Part shown: positions 16,612 through 23,470 of the stretch, in pieces
Layout of the letters: each line of letters opens with the position of its first letter
Numbering within the stretch: position 1 is the stretch's first letter
Assembly: GCA_937871295.1 (NCBI GenBank)
Contig: CALMRE010000268.1
Location: 1-48,090, forward strand
Reading direction: 5' to 3'
Length of the DNA stretch: 48,090 bases
Source: an uncultured bacterium
Lineage (GTDB): Bacteria > UBP6 > UBA1177 > JAKLFG01
Notes under the pieces: model-generated
The model's database searches: none
Seen by the model: only the letters and a program-made list of their open reading frames with translations
Told to the model about the DNA's origin: nothing
Program-made: the position numbers and the translations under genes

Positions 16612-17913
16612 TTATCCGCCGATGCAATGGACGGCATAGAGTGGTATGGCTTTGACGCCGCCGGTATAGCCGAAATGCTTGGTCGATATCCGCAGGGCAT
16701 GATCGGGTTTATACCGGTCGCGGTAGGAACTCAGGCTTTTTGAGGCGGTATTGTCGGCGGCTTTCACTTCGACGGGGATGATGTTCCCTTCTACATTAAG
16801 AAGAAAATCGACCTCCGCCTCGGCGTTTGATTCCCAGTACCACAGATCGAGTCCGGCGCACCGGAAGGTCTGTGCGACGAAGTTCTCGGTAAGAACGCCG
16901 CGGTACATCAGCGATGTTTCCAGCAGTATCTCGCCGAAGTGAAATTTCGAGAGCGCCGTGAGCAGGCCGACATCCGACAGATACAGTTTGAAGAAATTGG
17001 GTTTCTGGTATGCCGACAGCGGCGCCTGCGGCAGGTCGATCCGCACCGCCTTGAGGAGCAGTCCGCTCTGAAGCAACCATTCCAGCGCTCCTTCATAACT
17101 CTCCTTCTTTGCCTTCTCGTGAACCAGTTTATACATGAATTTTTTGTTCTCTTTCGCCAACTGAGCGGGGATGCTGTTGTACGCCTGAGCGGTTTTTACC
17201 GCCTGTGTGCCGGTGGTGTATTTGGCCATATCGGCCAGGTACGCGAAGATGATGTTGTGGTGAATGTTCCGGTCGTATGCGACCATGTCGCCCTTCTTCG
17301 CGATATACTCCATGATGGCCTGCGGCATGCCGCCGATGCAGAGGTAGGTGCGGTAGAGCTGGAGCGCCTTCCGGTGCAGCGCTTCGTTGAGCGGCTTCAG
17401 TTTTCCGTAGGCGGTACGGATCTCTGCGGCGAGCAACTCTTCACCGACCGCCAGCAGGAATTCCTCAAAGTCCATCGGGTAGAGCTGTTCGATCGCCACC
17501 TTGCCGACCGGGAATGAAGCGGACATCCGGTTCAATTGAACGCCGAGGAGACTGCCGGCGCAGACGATGCGATAGGGTTTCTCCGATTCGTTGAAGTATT
17601 TGAGCGCGGCGATGGCCCGTTCGCTTACCTGTATCTCGTCAAAGAAAATGACCGTATCTTCTATTGATATCTTTTCTCCGCGATATGTCTCTATGTTCCG
17701 GATGATCTCTTCCGGATTCAGAGAGTTTTCGAAAAAACTTACATGGTCACGGCTCTCCTCCAGATTGATATAGAGGTGCTTTGCAAAGTGATCCTTGCAG
17801 AATTCTTTAAGGATGTAGGTTTTTCCGGTCTGCCGCGCACCCATGAGGAGAAGCGGCGGCGCTTTTTCCTGCGTTTTCCATGCGATCAGTTTTTCCATGA
17901 ATTTCCGTTTCAT
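16612..17913 (-). CDS. AAA_14 / DUF4143 family ATP-binding protein
   Basis: 433 residues, normal length for the family. Walker A is GARQTGKTY near residue 26 and Walker B is VIFFDEIQ near residue 88. AGSLLGVQL is the sensor-like segment. The C-terminal DUF4143 part carries EVDFLLNVEGNIIPVEVKAA near residue 390, the E/D...ExK pattern of a PD-(D/E)xK nuclease-like fold. These proteins occur in many copies in bacterial and archaeal genomes, often near mobile or toxin-antitoxin genes; no biochemical role is settled. The ATG at 17913 has GGAGGG just upstream. It is convergent with the FG-GAP gene and bounded by repeats, so it looks like an accessory insertion. Confidence 0.9.
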   Translation of the reverse strand: MKRKFMEKLIAWKTQEKAPPLLLMGARQTGKTYILKEFCKDHFAKHLYINLEESRDHVSFFENSLNPEEIIRNIETYRGEKISIEDTVIFFDEIQVSERAIAALKYFNESEKPYRIVCAGSLLGVQLNRMSASFPVGKVAIEQLYPMDFEEFLLAVGEELLAAEIRTAYGKLKPLNEALHRKALQLYRTYLCIGGMPQAIMEYIAKKGDMVAYDRNIHHNIIFAYLADMAKYTTGTQAVKTAQAYNSIPAQLAKENKKFMYKLVHEKAKKESYEGALEWLLQSGLLLKAVRIDLPQAPLSAYQKPNFFKLYLSDVGLLTALSKFHFGEILLETSLMYRGVLTENFVAQTFRCAGLDLWYWESNAEAEVDFLLNVEGNIIPVEVKAADNTASKSLSSYRDRYKPDHALRISTKHFGYTGGVKAIPLYAVHCIGG

Positions 17914-17948
17914 CTTCCCTCCGTCGAGAAATGATGATTACACCATTT

Positions 17949-17975
17949 TTTATATAAAAAGAGGGGCCAAGTCAA
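17949..17975 (-). promoter_or_regulatory. Possible promoter of the DUF4143 gene
   Basis: On the minus strand TTGACT (17975-17970) is followed after 15 bases by TATAAA (17954-17949), about 36 bases before the ATG at 17913. The spacer is one base short of the 16-17 seen elsewhere in this window. Nearby GTCGA/GTCAA repeats could bind a regulator. Confidence 0.45.
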
Positions 17976-17976
17976 C

Positions 17977-18000
17977 AAAAAGTCGAATTCTTGACTTTTT
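17977..18000. terminator. AAAAAGTC...GACTTTTT inverted repeat between tviB and the DUF4143 gene
   Basis: Perfect 8-base arms AAAAAGTC (17977-17984) and GACTTTTT (17993-18000) around an 8-base loop. It sits 23 bases past the tviB-like stop and upstream of the DUF4143 promoter. The stem is AT-rich, so termination strength is doubtful. The related AAAAGTCGATTTTT lies at 18010-18023, and an operator role for the DUF4143 gene is equally possible. Confidence 0.4.
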
Positions 18001-18023
18001 ATGTACAATAAAAGTCGATTTTT

Positions 18024-19280
18024 CTACAGCCGTGCCGTGACCTGTTTTTTATCGAGGATCGATTTCACATCGAAGAGGACGGCATCTTTCTTGAGGAGCG
18101 CGGGGATGTCGAGGTCTTTGAATTCATTGTGGGAAACGGCGAGGACCACGGCGTCGTAGGGTCCGGCGGGCTTTTTGACGGGGTGGATGTCGTACTCTTC
18201 CACTATTTCTTCGGGTTCCGCCACCGGGTCGTAGACATCAATGGCGCAGCCGAAATCGGCGAGTTCGCGGATGATGTCGATGACGCGCGAGTTGCGGATG
18301 TCGGGGCAGTTCTCTTTGAAGGTCATGCCGAGGACGAGCACTTTCGCGCCGAGTATCTTGGCGCCGTTGCGGCTCATGAGTTTCACCACTTTCTGCGCGA
18401 CGAAGTTCCCCATGTTGTCGTTGATGCGGCGACCGGCGAGTATCACTTCGGGGTGGTAGCCGAGCGATTCGGCTTTATGGGTCAGGTAGTAGGGATCGAC
18501 GCCGATGCAGTGGCCGCCGACGAGTCCGGGGCGGAACGGGAGGAAGTTCCATTTGGTCCCCGCCGCTTCGAGCACTTCGACGGTGTCGATGCCCATCCGT
18601 TCAAAGATGAGCGCCAGTTCGTTGACGAAGGCGATGTTGATGTCGCGCTGGGAGTTCTCGATGACTTTGGCCGCTTCCGCCACTTTTATCGATGAGGCTT
18701 TGTAGGTGCCGGCGGTGACGATGGAGCGGTAGAGCGCGTCGACCTTCTCGGCCGCCTCCGGCGTCGAGCCGCTGGTCACTTTCTTTATGGTGGTGACGGT
18801 ATGGACCTTGTCGCCGGGATTTATCCGTTCGGGGGAGTAGCCGCAGAAGAAATCTTTGTTGAATTTGAGTCCGCTGCCCTTCTCAAGTATCGGGACGCAG
18901 TCCTCTTCGGTACAGCCGGGGTAGACGGTCGATTCGTAAACGACGATGTCTCCTTTCTTGAGCACCTTCGAGACCGTTTCGGTCGCCTTCACCACCGGGG
19001 TGAGATCGGGCCGTTTGTAGATGTCAATGGGGGTCGGGACGGTGACGATGTAGATGGCGCAGGGGCGGATATCGTCGAGTTCGGCGGTATAGGTGAGATG
19101 CGTGGCCGCTTTGAGGCCGTCGGGCGACACCTCGCGGGTGCGGTCGTGGCCGCTTTTCAGTTCGGCGATGCGCTCTTTTTTTATGTCGAAGCCGACCACG
19201 GGACGAACCTTCCCGAATTCGACCGCGAGCGGCAGGCCGACATAGCCGAGCCCGATGATGGCGATGGGTGCGTGGGTCAT
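18024..19280 (-). CDS. tviB: UDP-N-acetylhexosamine 6-dehydrogenase (TviB/WbpO type)
   Basis: 418 residues, full length. It oxidises C6 of UDP-GlcNAc or UDP-GalNAc to the uronic acid with two NAD+. [19 protein letters not shown] is the N-terminal NAD-binding loop. [18 protein letters not shown] marks the TviB/VipA/WbpO subgroup; WecC/ManNAc dehydrogenases differ there. [10 protein letters not shown] lies near residue 150. The catalytic Cys lies in [12 protein letters not shown] near 265, and [17 protein letters not shown] is the C-terminal UDP-binding part. It is last in the aminotransferase-MaoC-CitE-acyltransferase-dehydrogenase operon, 21 bases after the acyltransferase. It supplies an acidic sugar to the surface glycan. 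Whether GlcNAc or GalNAc is used cannot be read. Confidence 0.92.
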   Translation of the reverse strand: MTHAPIAIIGLGYVGLPLAVEFGKVRPVVGFDIKKERIAELKSGHDRTREVSPDGLKAATHLTYTAELDDIRPCAIYIVTVPTPIDIYKRPDLTPVVKATETVSKVLKKGDIVVYESTVYPGCTEEDCVPILEKGSGLKFNKDFFCGYSPERINPGDKVHTVTTIKKVTSGSTPEAAEKVDALYRSIVTAGTYKASSIKVAEAAKVIENSQRDINIAFVNELALIFERMGIDTVEVLEAAGTKWNFLPFRPGLVGGHCIGVDPYYLTHKAESLGYHPEVILAGRRINDNMGNFVAQKVVKLMSRNGAKILGAKVLVLGMTFKENCPDIRNSRVIDIIRELADFGCAIDVYDPVAEPEEIVEEYDIHPVKKPAGPYDAVVLAVSHNEFKDLDIPALLKKDAVLFDVKSILDKKQVTARL

Positions 19281-19301
19281 GGGGACCTCCGTTGAGAACG
19301 G

Positions 19302-19952
19302 TTACCTTTGTTTCAGAAGTTTCGCGGGATTGCCGACAACGATGCTGTTCTCCGGCACATCGTTGAGCACCACCGATCCGGCGCCGATCAGACTGAAATC
19401 GCCGATCTTCACCTTTTCCCGGATGGTGGCGTTACTGCCGATATGTACCGCCTTCCCGACCAGCACATTGGCCCCGATGACGCCGTTGGTCGCCACATGG
19501 GCGAACCGTTCGAGCGTGCTGTCGTGACCCACGAACGAGTTGGGGAGCAGGATGCAGTTGTCGGCTATGGTGGTGTCGGGCGACAACTGGCACAGCGGCG
19601 AGAAGAGACACCCGTTCCCGATCTTCGCGTAGCCCTTGGGAATGATGGCGGTATGGTGTATCAGCGTCGCGAAACGGTCGGGGGGAATGGGGAGGGTCTC
19701 AACCTTATGGAAGGTCGCCTTTTCGTTCTGCAGGCCCACATAGGCGATGAAGAAATAGCAGTTCTCCCGTACATATTTCTCGACATCTTCGGTCGTTCCG
19801 ATGACCGGTATCTTTTTGTATTTCCCTACCTCGGAGCCGACCGGGAGCGCGTCGTTGAGAAAGCCGGCGACCTCATAGTACCCCAATGAATCGGCGACCG
19901 ATGCGGCGATCATGCCGATGCCGCTGCCGCCGAGAATGACCAGTTTTTTCAT
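19302..19952 (-). CDS. NeuD/PglD/VioB-like sugar N- or O-acyltransferase
   Basis: 216 residues. An N-terminal Rossmann-like domain (KKLVILGGSGIGMIAASVAD) is followed by a left-handed beta-helix. The catalytic His is likely in ATLIHHTAIIPKGYAKIG near 110, with LLPNSFVGHDSTLERFAHVATNGVIGANVLVG and the closing SLIGAGSVVLNDVPENSIVVGNPAK after it. PglD, NeuD and VioB acylate amino sugars or sialic acids from acyl-CoA. Because the operon starts with a VioA-like aminotransferase, N-acylation of dTDP-4-amino-4,6-dideoxyglucose is the best guess. The acyl donor may be made by the adjacent CitE and MaoC proteins. It overlaps citE by 4 bases. Confidence 0.88.
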   Translation of the reverse strand: MKKLVILGGSGIGMIAASVADSLGYYEVAGFLNDALPVGSEVGKYKKIPVIGTTEDVEKYVRENCYFFIAYVGLQNEKATFHKVETLPIPPDRFATLIHHTAIIPKGYAKIGNGCLFSPLCQLSPDTTIADNCILLPNSFVGHDSTLERFAHVATNGVIGANVLVGKAVHIGSNATIREKVKIGDFSLIGAGSVVLNDVPENSIVVGNPAKLLKQR

Positions 19953-20836
19953 TTCGCCCCCCGCTGTTGAATGAGTTCGTGCTTTTTCAAGGTCTTGTTG
20001 GCCGCGATCACCATCGGCGGGCCGATGAATTTGTTCTTCATGATGGCGACCCCTTTCCCCTCCTTCTGCGCCTCCTCGAACAGGCGCAGCATCTCCTTCG
20101 CGTCGGCGATCTCTTCCGCGGAGGGGCTGTAGTATTGATGCACGAGCGGTATCTCCTTGGGGTTAAGCACCAACATCCCCTCGAAGCCCAATTCTTTGGC
20201 CAGCGTGATATTTTTCTCCAGATCGACCAGATCGTGCACATGGATGTGGACCGTGTCTATCGGGATGACGCCGTTCGCTTTCGCCGCCATGGCGATGAGC
20301 GCGCGTGCGCTGAAAATACTTTTTCCCTCTGCGTCATGTATCCCGCCGAGGTCGCTGACGAAATCCTCACAGCCGAACGCGATGGCCACCACCCGTTTGG
20401 ACGCCTGACAGATATCCTGCGCGTTGAGTACCGCGCCGGTCGTTTCTATCAGCGGTATGATCTTGTAGGTGCCGGTCGGGATCCCCTTTTCGTACTCGAT
20501 GGTTTCGAGCAGTTTGTCGAAGAAATAGACATCCTCCCCTTTCTGCGATTTGGGATACATGAAGCCGGTGATGCCGGGGAGGGTGAGTTGGTGGATGTCC
20601 CGCAGAAGATGGCCGCTCTCCCGGTCGTTCACGCGCGGGAAGACCACCCGTCCGGCGAACGCGCCGTCGCCGACCATTTTTTTGATAAGATCGCGGGCGA
20701 CCTGCTTGTTCTGCGCCGGCTGTGCCGAGTCTTCGATGTCAAGGAGCAGAACATCGGCCGTGGAACGGGCGGCGCTCTGCATCAGCCGTTCGTTGTGGCC
20801 CGGCACGAACATGAGACTACGCATCAGGTACTTCAT
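19949..20836 (-). CDS. CitE-like HpcH/HpaI aldolase (malyl/citramalyl-CoA lyase family)
   Basis: 295 residues, standard CitE length. MRSLMFVPGHNERLMQ is the typical N-terminus. DVLLLDIEDSAQPAQ, RVNDRES near 65-75, PKSQKGEDV near 105, LIETTGAVLNA with the metal-binding Glu near 135, and AFGCEDFVSDLGG with the metal-binding Asp near 165 are all present. Family enzymes cleave or form malyl-CoA, methylmalyl-CoA, citramalyl-CoA or related 3-hydroxyacyl-CoAs with Mg2+. No citrate lyase alpha or gamma subunit is nearby, so it is not classical citrate lyase. It overlaps the MaoC gene by 4 bases and the acyltransferase by 4, inside a glycan operon. This suggests it makes or tailors the acyl-CoA used on an amino sugar (inference). 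Confidence 0.88.
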   Translation of the reverse strand: MKYLMRSLMFVPGHNERLMQSAARSTADVLLLDIEDSAQPAQNKQVARDLIKKMVGDGAFAGRVVFPRVNDRESGHLLRDIHQLTLPGITGFMYPKSQKGEDVYFFDKLLETIEYEKGIPTGTYKIIPLIETTGAVLNAQDICQASKRVVAIAFGCEDFVSDLGGIHDAEGKSIFSARALIAMAAKANGVIPIDTVHIHVHDLVDLEKNITLAKELGFEGMLVLNPKEIPLVHQYYSPSAEEIADAKEMLRLFEEAQKEGKGVAIMKNKFIGPPMVIAANKTLKKHELIQQRGAK

Positions 20837-21300
20837 TTTTCACCTCCCCGTGTCGGTATCAATACTTTCCTGCGTAACGAGAGGACCGGTATCTTATCCT
20901 GATTGAAGGCGGTCGTTTCGACATAGACCACGCCGCGGTCGGGCTTTTTCGCCGAACGGGTCACCGACAGCACTTTGGTGTGCGCATAGAGGGTGTCGTT
21001 GACGAACACGGGAGCCAGATGAACGATCTTCTCATACTCAAGGTTGGCAATTGCCTTGCCGCTGATGTCGGGGACCGTCATGCCGACCACCAGACTGAGA
21101 ACGAGCGTCCCGACCACCAGCACCCGGCCGTGTTGCGACCGCGCGGCGAAGTCGGCGTTGGTGTGGAGCGGATGGTGATTCATGGTGAGCAGGGAAAAAA
21201 GATTGTTGTCCGATTCAAAGATCGTTTTGGAGAGGGCGTGCTCGATCACCTCCCCTTCGGTGAAATCTTCCAGATAACGCCCTAGCGCGAAACCGCTCAT
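20833..21300 (-). CDS. MaoC-like (hot-dog) acyl-CoA hydratase
   Basis: 155 residues with a MaoC dehydratase fold. GRYLEDFTEGEVIEHALSKT opens, and ESDNNLFSLLTMNHHPLHTN around residues 30-48 carries the conserved catalytic Asp and His (D..LF..LT.N.HPLH). The closing strands are KIVHLAPVFVNDTLYAHTKVLSV and VVYVETTAFNQD. This subgroup resembles mesaconyl-CoA and itaconyl-CoA hydratases, which are frequently paired with CitE-type lyases. It adds water to, or removes it from, an enoyl-CoA. It begins 14 bases after the aminotransferase and overlaps citE. By analogy with the enoyl-CoA hydratase of the anthrose operon, it probably shapes a 3-hydroxyacyl group for sugar N-acylation. Confidence 0.87.
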   Translation of the reverse strand: MSGFALGRYLEDFTEGEVIEHALSKTIFESDNNLFSLLTMNHHPLHTNADFAARSQHGRVLVVGTLVLSLVVGMTVPDISGKAIANLEYEKIVHLAPVFVNDTLYAHTKVLSVTRSAKKPDRGVVYVETTAFNQDKIPVLSLRRKVLIPTRGGEK

Positions 21301-21314
21301 CTCTTACTCCTTTA

Positions 21315-22463
21315 TTATGTTGCTTTTATCACCGTGATCGTTCTTTCTATCTCCTCCCCGGTGATGTCGGGGAAGATCGGCAGACAGAGGACCTGCTCGG
21401 CGAACCGTGCGGCGACCGGCAGTTTCTCCGGTGCGGCCGACGGCAGATCGCGGTACGGCGCGAAGGAACTGATGAGCGGGTAGAAGTAGCGCCGCGGCAG
21501 GATATCGTGCCGCTTGAATTCTTCGAACAGGTCGTCGCGGCTCTTGCCGAGGTGCGCCGCCTCCACCGTTATCGGGAAGTAGGGCCACGCCGGTGTCACC
21601 CCGACGGAGGGCCGGACGATGCCGATGCCGGGGATCCCCGCAAGGGCGGCGGTGTAGCGCTCCGCGACGGCGCGGCGGCGCGCCAGCGCTTCGTCGATAT
21701 GGGTAAGGGCGAGGAGGCCGAAGGCGGCCTGCACCTCGTTCATCTTGCCGTTCATGCCGACCTCGGCGACGGTCGTTTCGCCGGTAAAACCGAAATTTTT
21801 GAGCGAGTCGATCCTCTTTTTCATCGCCTCGGAAGAACAGACTATTGCGCCCCCCTCGAAGGTGCCAAAAACTTTCGTCGCATGGAAACTGAGGACCGAT
21901 AGATCGCCGTCGCGGAGCGGCGGACGGGCGGGCCGCGTTACGCCGAAGAGGTGGGCCGCATCGTAGAGCACTTTGAGATCGTGCCGTTCGGCGATGTCGG
22001 CGATGGCGGCGGTGTCGCACGGGTTGCCGTACACATGGACCGGCAGAATGGCGCGGGTCCGGGGGGTGATCGCCGCCTCTATCGTGGCGGGGTCGAGGTT
22101 GCCGTGGGTCGGTTCGACATCGCTGAATACCGGCGTGAGGCGGTTCCATTTGATGGCGTGGGCGGTCGCCACGAAACTGAAGGGGGTGGTGACGACTTCG
22201 CTCCCCTCCGGCAGGTCGAGCGCCTGAAGCGCGGTGAGGAGGGCGTTGGTGCCGTTGTTGAAAAGAGAGATGAAGGGGACATTGAGATAGCGGCAGAGCG
22301 CCCGTTCCAGTTCCTGATGCTGAGGACCGCCGTTGGTGACCCAGCGGCTCTCCCATATCCGTTCGAGGTAGGGAATGAACTCGGCGAGCGGCGGCAGGAA
22401 CGGCCGGGTGACCGGGATGGGCTTGCGGTCGGACGGGCTTTTTTTCTGTTCCGGTCGCATCAT
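21315..22463 (-). CDS. DegT/DnrJ/EryC1/StrS aminotransferase, VioA-like
   Basis: 382 residues from the ATG at 22463; ATGATG follows GGAGAGGA, and the longer open frame upstream runs through repeats. A PLP-dependent sugar aminotransferase: IPVTRPFLPPLAEFIPYL and ESRWVTNGGPQHQELE at the N-terminus, LFNNGTNALLTALQAL near 60, PVHVYGNPCDT near 140, and the PLP lysine in SFHATKVFGTFEGG near 185. The opening closely resembles VioA-type enzymes that convert dTDP-4-keto-6-deoxyglucose to dTDP-4-amino-4,6-dideoxyglucose. RfbA and RfbB encoded at 24.7-26.7 kb supply that substrate. It heads the five-gene operon and has a TATAAT promoter of its own. A WecE-like (galacto) product is the alternative. Confidence 0.9.
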   Translation of the reverse strand: MMRPEQKKSPSDRKPIPVTRPFLPPLAEFIPYLERIWESRWVTNGGPQHQELERALCRYLNVPFISLFNNGTNALLTALQALDLPEGSEVVTTPFSFVATAHAIKWNRLTPVFSDVEPTHGNLDPATIEAAITPRTRAILPVHVYGNPCDTAAIADIAERHDLKVLYDAAHLFGVTRPARPPLRDGDLSVLSFHATKVFGTFEGGAIVCSSEAMKKRIDSLKNFGFTGETTVAEVGMNGKMNEVQAAFGLLALTHIDEALARRRAVAERYTAALAGIPGIGIVRPSVGVTPAWPYFPITVEAAHLGKSRDDLFEEFKRHDILPRRYFYPLISSFAPYRDLPSAAPEKLPVAARFAEQVLCLPIFPDITGEEIERTITVIKAT

Positions 22464-22488
22464 TTCAATTCCTCTCCGGTACCGCGCG

Positions 22489-22516
22489 ATTATAAAGGGG
22501 AGGAAATGCAAAGCAA
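22489..22516 (-). promoter_or_regulatory. Promoter of the aminotransferase-MaoC-CitE-acyltransferase-tviB operon
   Basis: On the minus strand TTGCTT (22516-22511), 16-base spacer, TATAAT (22494-22489). Predicted start near 22482, giving a leader of about 20 bases with GGAGAGGA before the ATG at 22463. The block GGTTTTCTTGCTTTG spanning the -35 is repeated exactly at the rfbA promoter (26718-26745), so the two operons may be co-regulated. Confidence 0.65.
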
Positions 22517-22528
22517 GAAAACCGAATT

Positions 22529-22553
22529 GTAGGGGCGAATCTTGTGTTCGCCC
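22529..22553 (+). repeat. GTAGGGGC-type palindromic unit 5
   Basis: GTAGGGGCGAATCTTGTGTT then CGCCC. The arms GGGCGAA and TTCGCCC pair. It is preceded by ACCGAATT, like unit 6. Confidence 0.7.
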
Positions 22554-22586
22554 GTTGAGCGGGAGTTGAGGGTTGATGGTTGAGCA
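22554..22586. repeat. GTTGAGC short tandem array, second copy
   Basis: GTTGAGCGGGA, GTTGAGG, GTTGATG, GTTGAGCAGC. It is the same motif as 16239-16309 and has the same position relative to the following ACCGAAT(C/T)GTAGGGGC unit. Confidence 0.65.
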
Positions 22587-22599
22587 GCAAAACCGAATT

Positions 22600-22625
22600 G
22601 TAGGGGCGATCCCAACGGGACGCCC
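22600..22625 (+). repeat. GTAGGGGC-type palindromic unit 6
   Basis: Starts GTAGGGGCGATCCCAACGGG and ends ACGCCC. Its TCCCAACGGGACGCCC half is identical to unit 1 at 16329-16353. Confidence 0.7.
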
Positions 22626-22680
22626 TGAATAAATTGGATACCAATAAATACCGGGCGTGCCTGCAGCGTCGTTGGAAGGA

Positions 22681-23082
22681 TTAGCGTTTTTTCCAGTTCT
22701 CGATGGCGAGTCCGCCGATGCGGGAGAAATGAGAGACATTATTCGTGACGAGGACGGCGCCGTGGTCCAGCGCCGCCGCCGCAATGAAAATATCGATATC
22801 GTCCACCGGCTTTCCTTTCCGCCGCAACTCCGCCTTTATCTTGCCGAACTGCGCGGCGCTCTCCGGCGTATCGGACAGAAAATCGACCAGCCGGGAGAAC
22901 TGCTTGACCCGTTCGATATTCTCGCGGGGCCGTGCCGAGTTGTATGCGCCGAAGAAAAGTTCGCTCAACACCGGACCGGTGATGCAGAGCGCATCGGCGC
23001 CGACCGCCCGGATCCGTTCCGCGATGGCATGGTCGCCGTTCAGGAAGTAGATGCAGATGTTCGTGTCGAGGAGATATTTCAT
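22681..23082 (-). CDS. vapC: PIN-domain toxin, VapC-like
   Basis: 133 residues, typical VapC size. A Mg2+-dependent ribonuclease fold. The first acidic residue is Asp6 in KYLLDTNICIYFLNG, followed by the conserved Glu in GPVLSELFFGA near residue 42 and the two aspartates of DDIDIFIAAAALDHGAVLVTNN near 95-115, so the four-residue catalytic set is complete. It should cleave RNA, probably tRNA or rRNA, when released from its antitoxin; the actual target is unknown. It overlaps the upstream antitoxin by 4 bases in the usual antitoxin-first order. The pair sits between two halves of a glycan gene set, beside repeats. Confidence 0.92.
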   Translation of the reverse strand: MKYLLDTNICIYFLNGDHAIAERIRAVGADALCITGPVLSELFFGAYNSARPRENIERVKQFSRLVDFLSDTPESAAQFGKIKAELRRKGKPVDDIDIFIAAAALDHGAVLVTNNVSHFSRIGGLAIENWKKR

Positions 23083-23336
23083 TTAAGAGCGGCCATTTTC
23101 CGGCTACGGCTCTTGCGTGTCCCCGTTATCGCGGCGATCTGTTCATCAGCGTTCCGATCGTCCCGCCAGCAGCCGCACAGCGCCAGTAGCGCCTCGGTGC
23201 GGTTGGGAGGGACGGTGACCGCGACGAATTCTTCACGAACGATGCGGATCAGGCGAAGTATCTTGTCCCGCATGATCGGCGGAAAACCGCGCAATTCATT
23301 CAACATCGTTCGTTCCTGTGCAGTTCTTGTCTCCAC
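23079..23336 (-). CDS. vapB: VapB-like antitoxin
   Basis: 85 residues from a GTG at 23336, chosen because GGGAGG lies five bases upstream; an internal ATG at 23306 is the alternative. No ribbon-helix-helix or AbrB fold is obvious by eye. The C-terminal ALCGCWRDDRNADEQIAAI followed by a basic RKSRSRK tail fits antitoxins in which a G/C-W-x-D-D-R stretch wraps the PIN toxin. It precedes vapC with a 4-base overlap and has its own promoter overlapped by an inverted repeat, as expected for conditional autoregulation. Assignment rests mainly on position and size. Confidence 0.75.
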   Translation of the reverse strand: METRTAQERTMLNELRGFPPIMRDKILRLIRIVREEFVAVTVPPNRTEALLALCGCWRDDRNADEQIAAITGTRKSRSRKMAALK

Positions 23337-23347
23337 GATAGCCTCCC

Positions 23348-23369
23348 ATCCTTAGTCAGGCGCAAGGAT
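23348..23369. promoter_or_regulatory. Candidate VapBC operator
   Basis: Inverted repeat ATCCTT (23348-23353) and AAGGAT (23364-23369) with a 10-base centre. It overlaps the -10 box of the vapBC promoter and lies 12 bases before the GTG. Binding of the toxin-antitoxin complex here would block transcription. Confidence 0.45.
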
Positions 23370-23393
23370 ACTTGAGAGACAGTGGTTTGTCAA
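23365..23393 (-). promoter_or_regulatory. vapBC promoter
   Basis: On the minus strand TTGACA (23393-23388), 17-base spacer, TATCCT (23370-23365). Predicted start near 23358, 22 bases before the GTG start of the antitoxin. Confidence 0.6.
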
Positions 23394-23470
23394 ATGCCGA
23401 CGGGAGGAGACATAAAATTTTACGGATTGGCTCCGCGACGCGGTGGGGGTGTTGATCGGTCGTTCCGCGT

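Larger units (their letters stand above)
22464..22680. other. Intergenic region with promoter and composite repeat
   Basis: 217 bases between the aminotransferase gene and vapC. From left to right: the aminotransferase leader and promoter (22489-22516), a GTAGGGGC palindrome, a GTTGAGC array, a second GTAGGGGC palindrome and a truncated GGGCGTGCC copy. No coding frame is supported. Confidence 0.7.

Noticed and set aside
21304-22356. 350-codon minus-strand frame overlapping the aminotransferase in another frame
   Set aside because: It is rich in Arg/Pro/His and lies entirely within the VioA-like gene, whose PLP lysine motif and ribosome site are clear.
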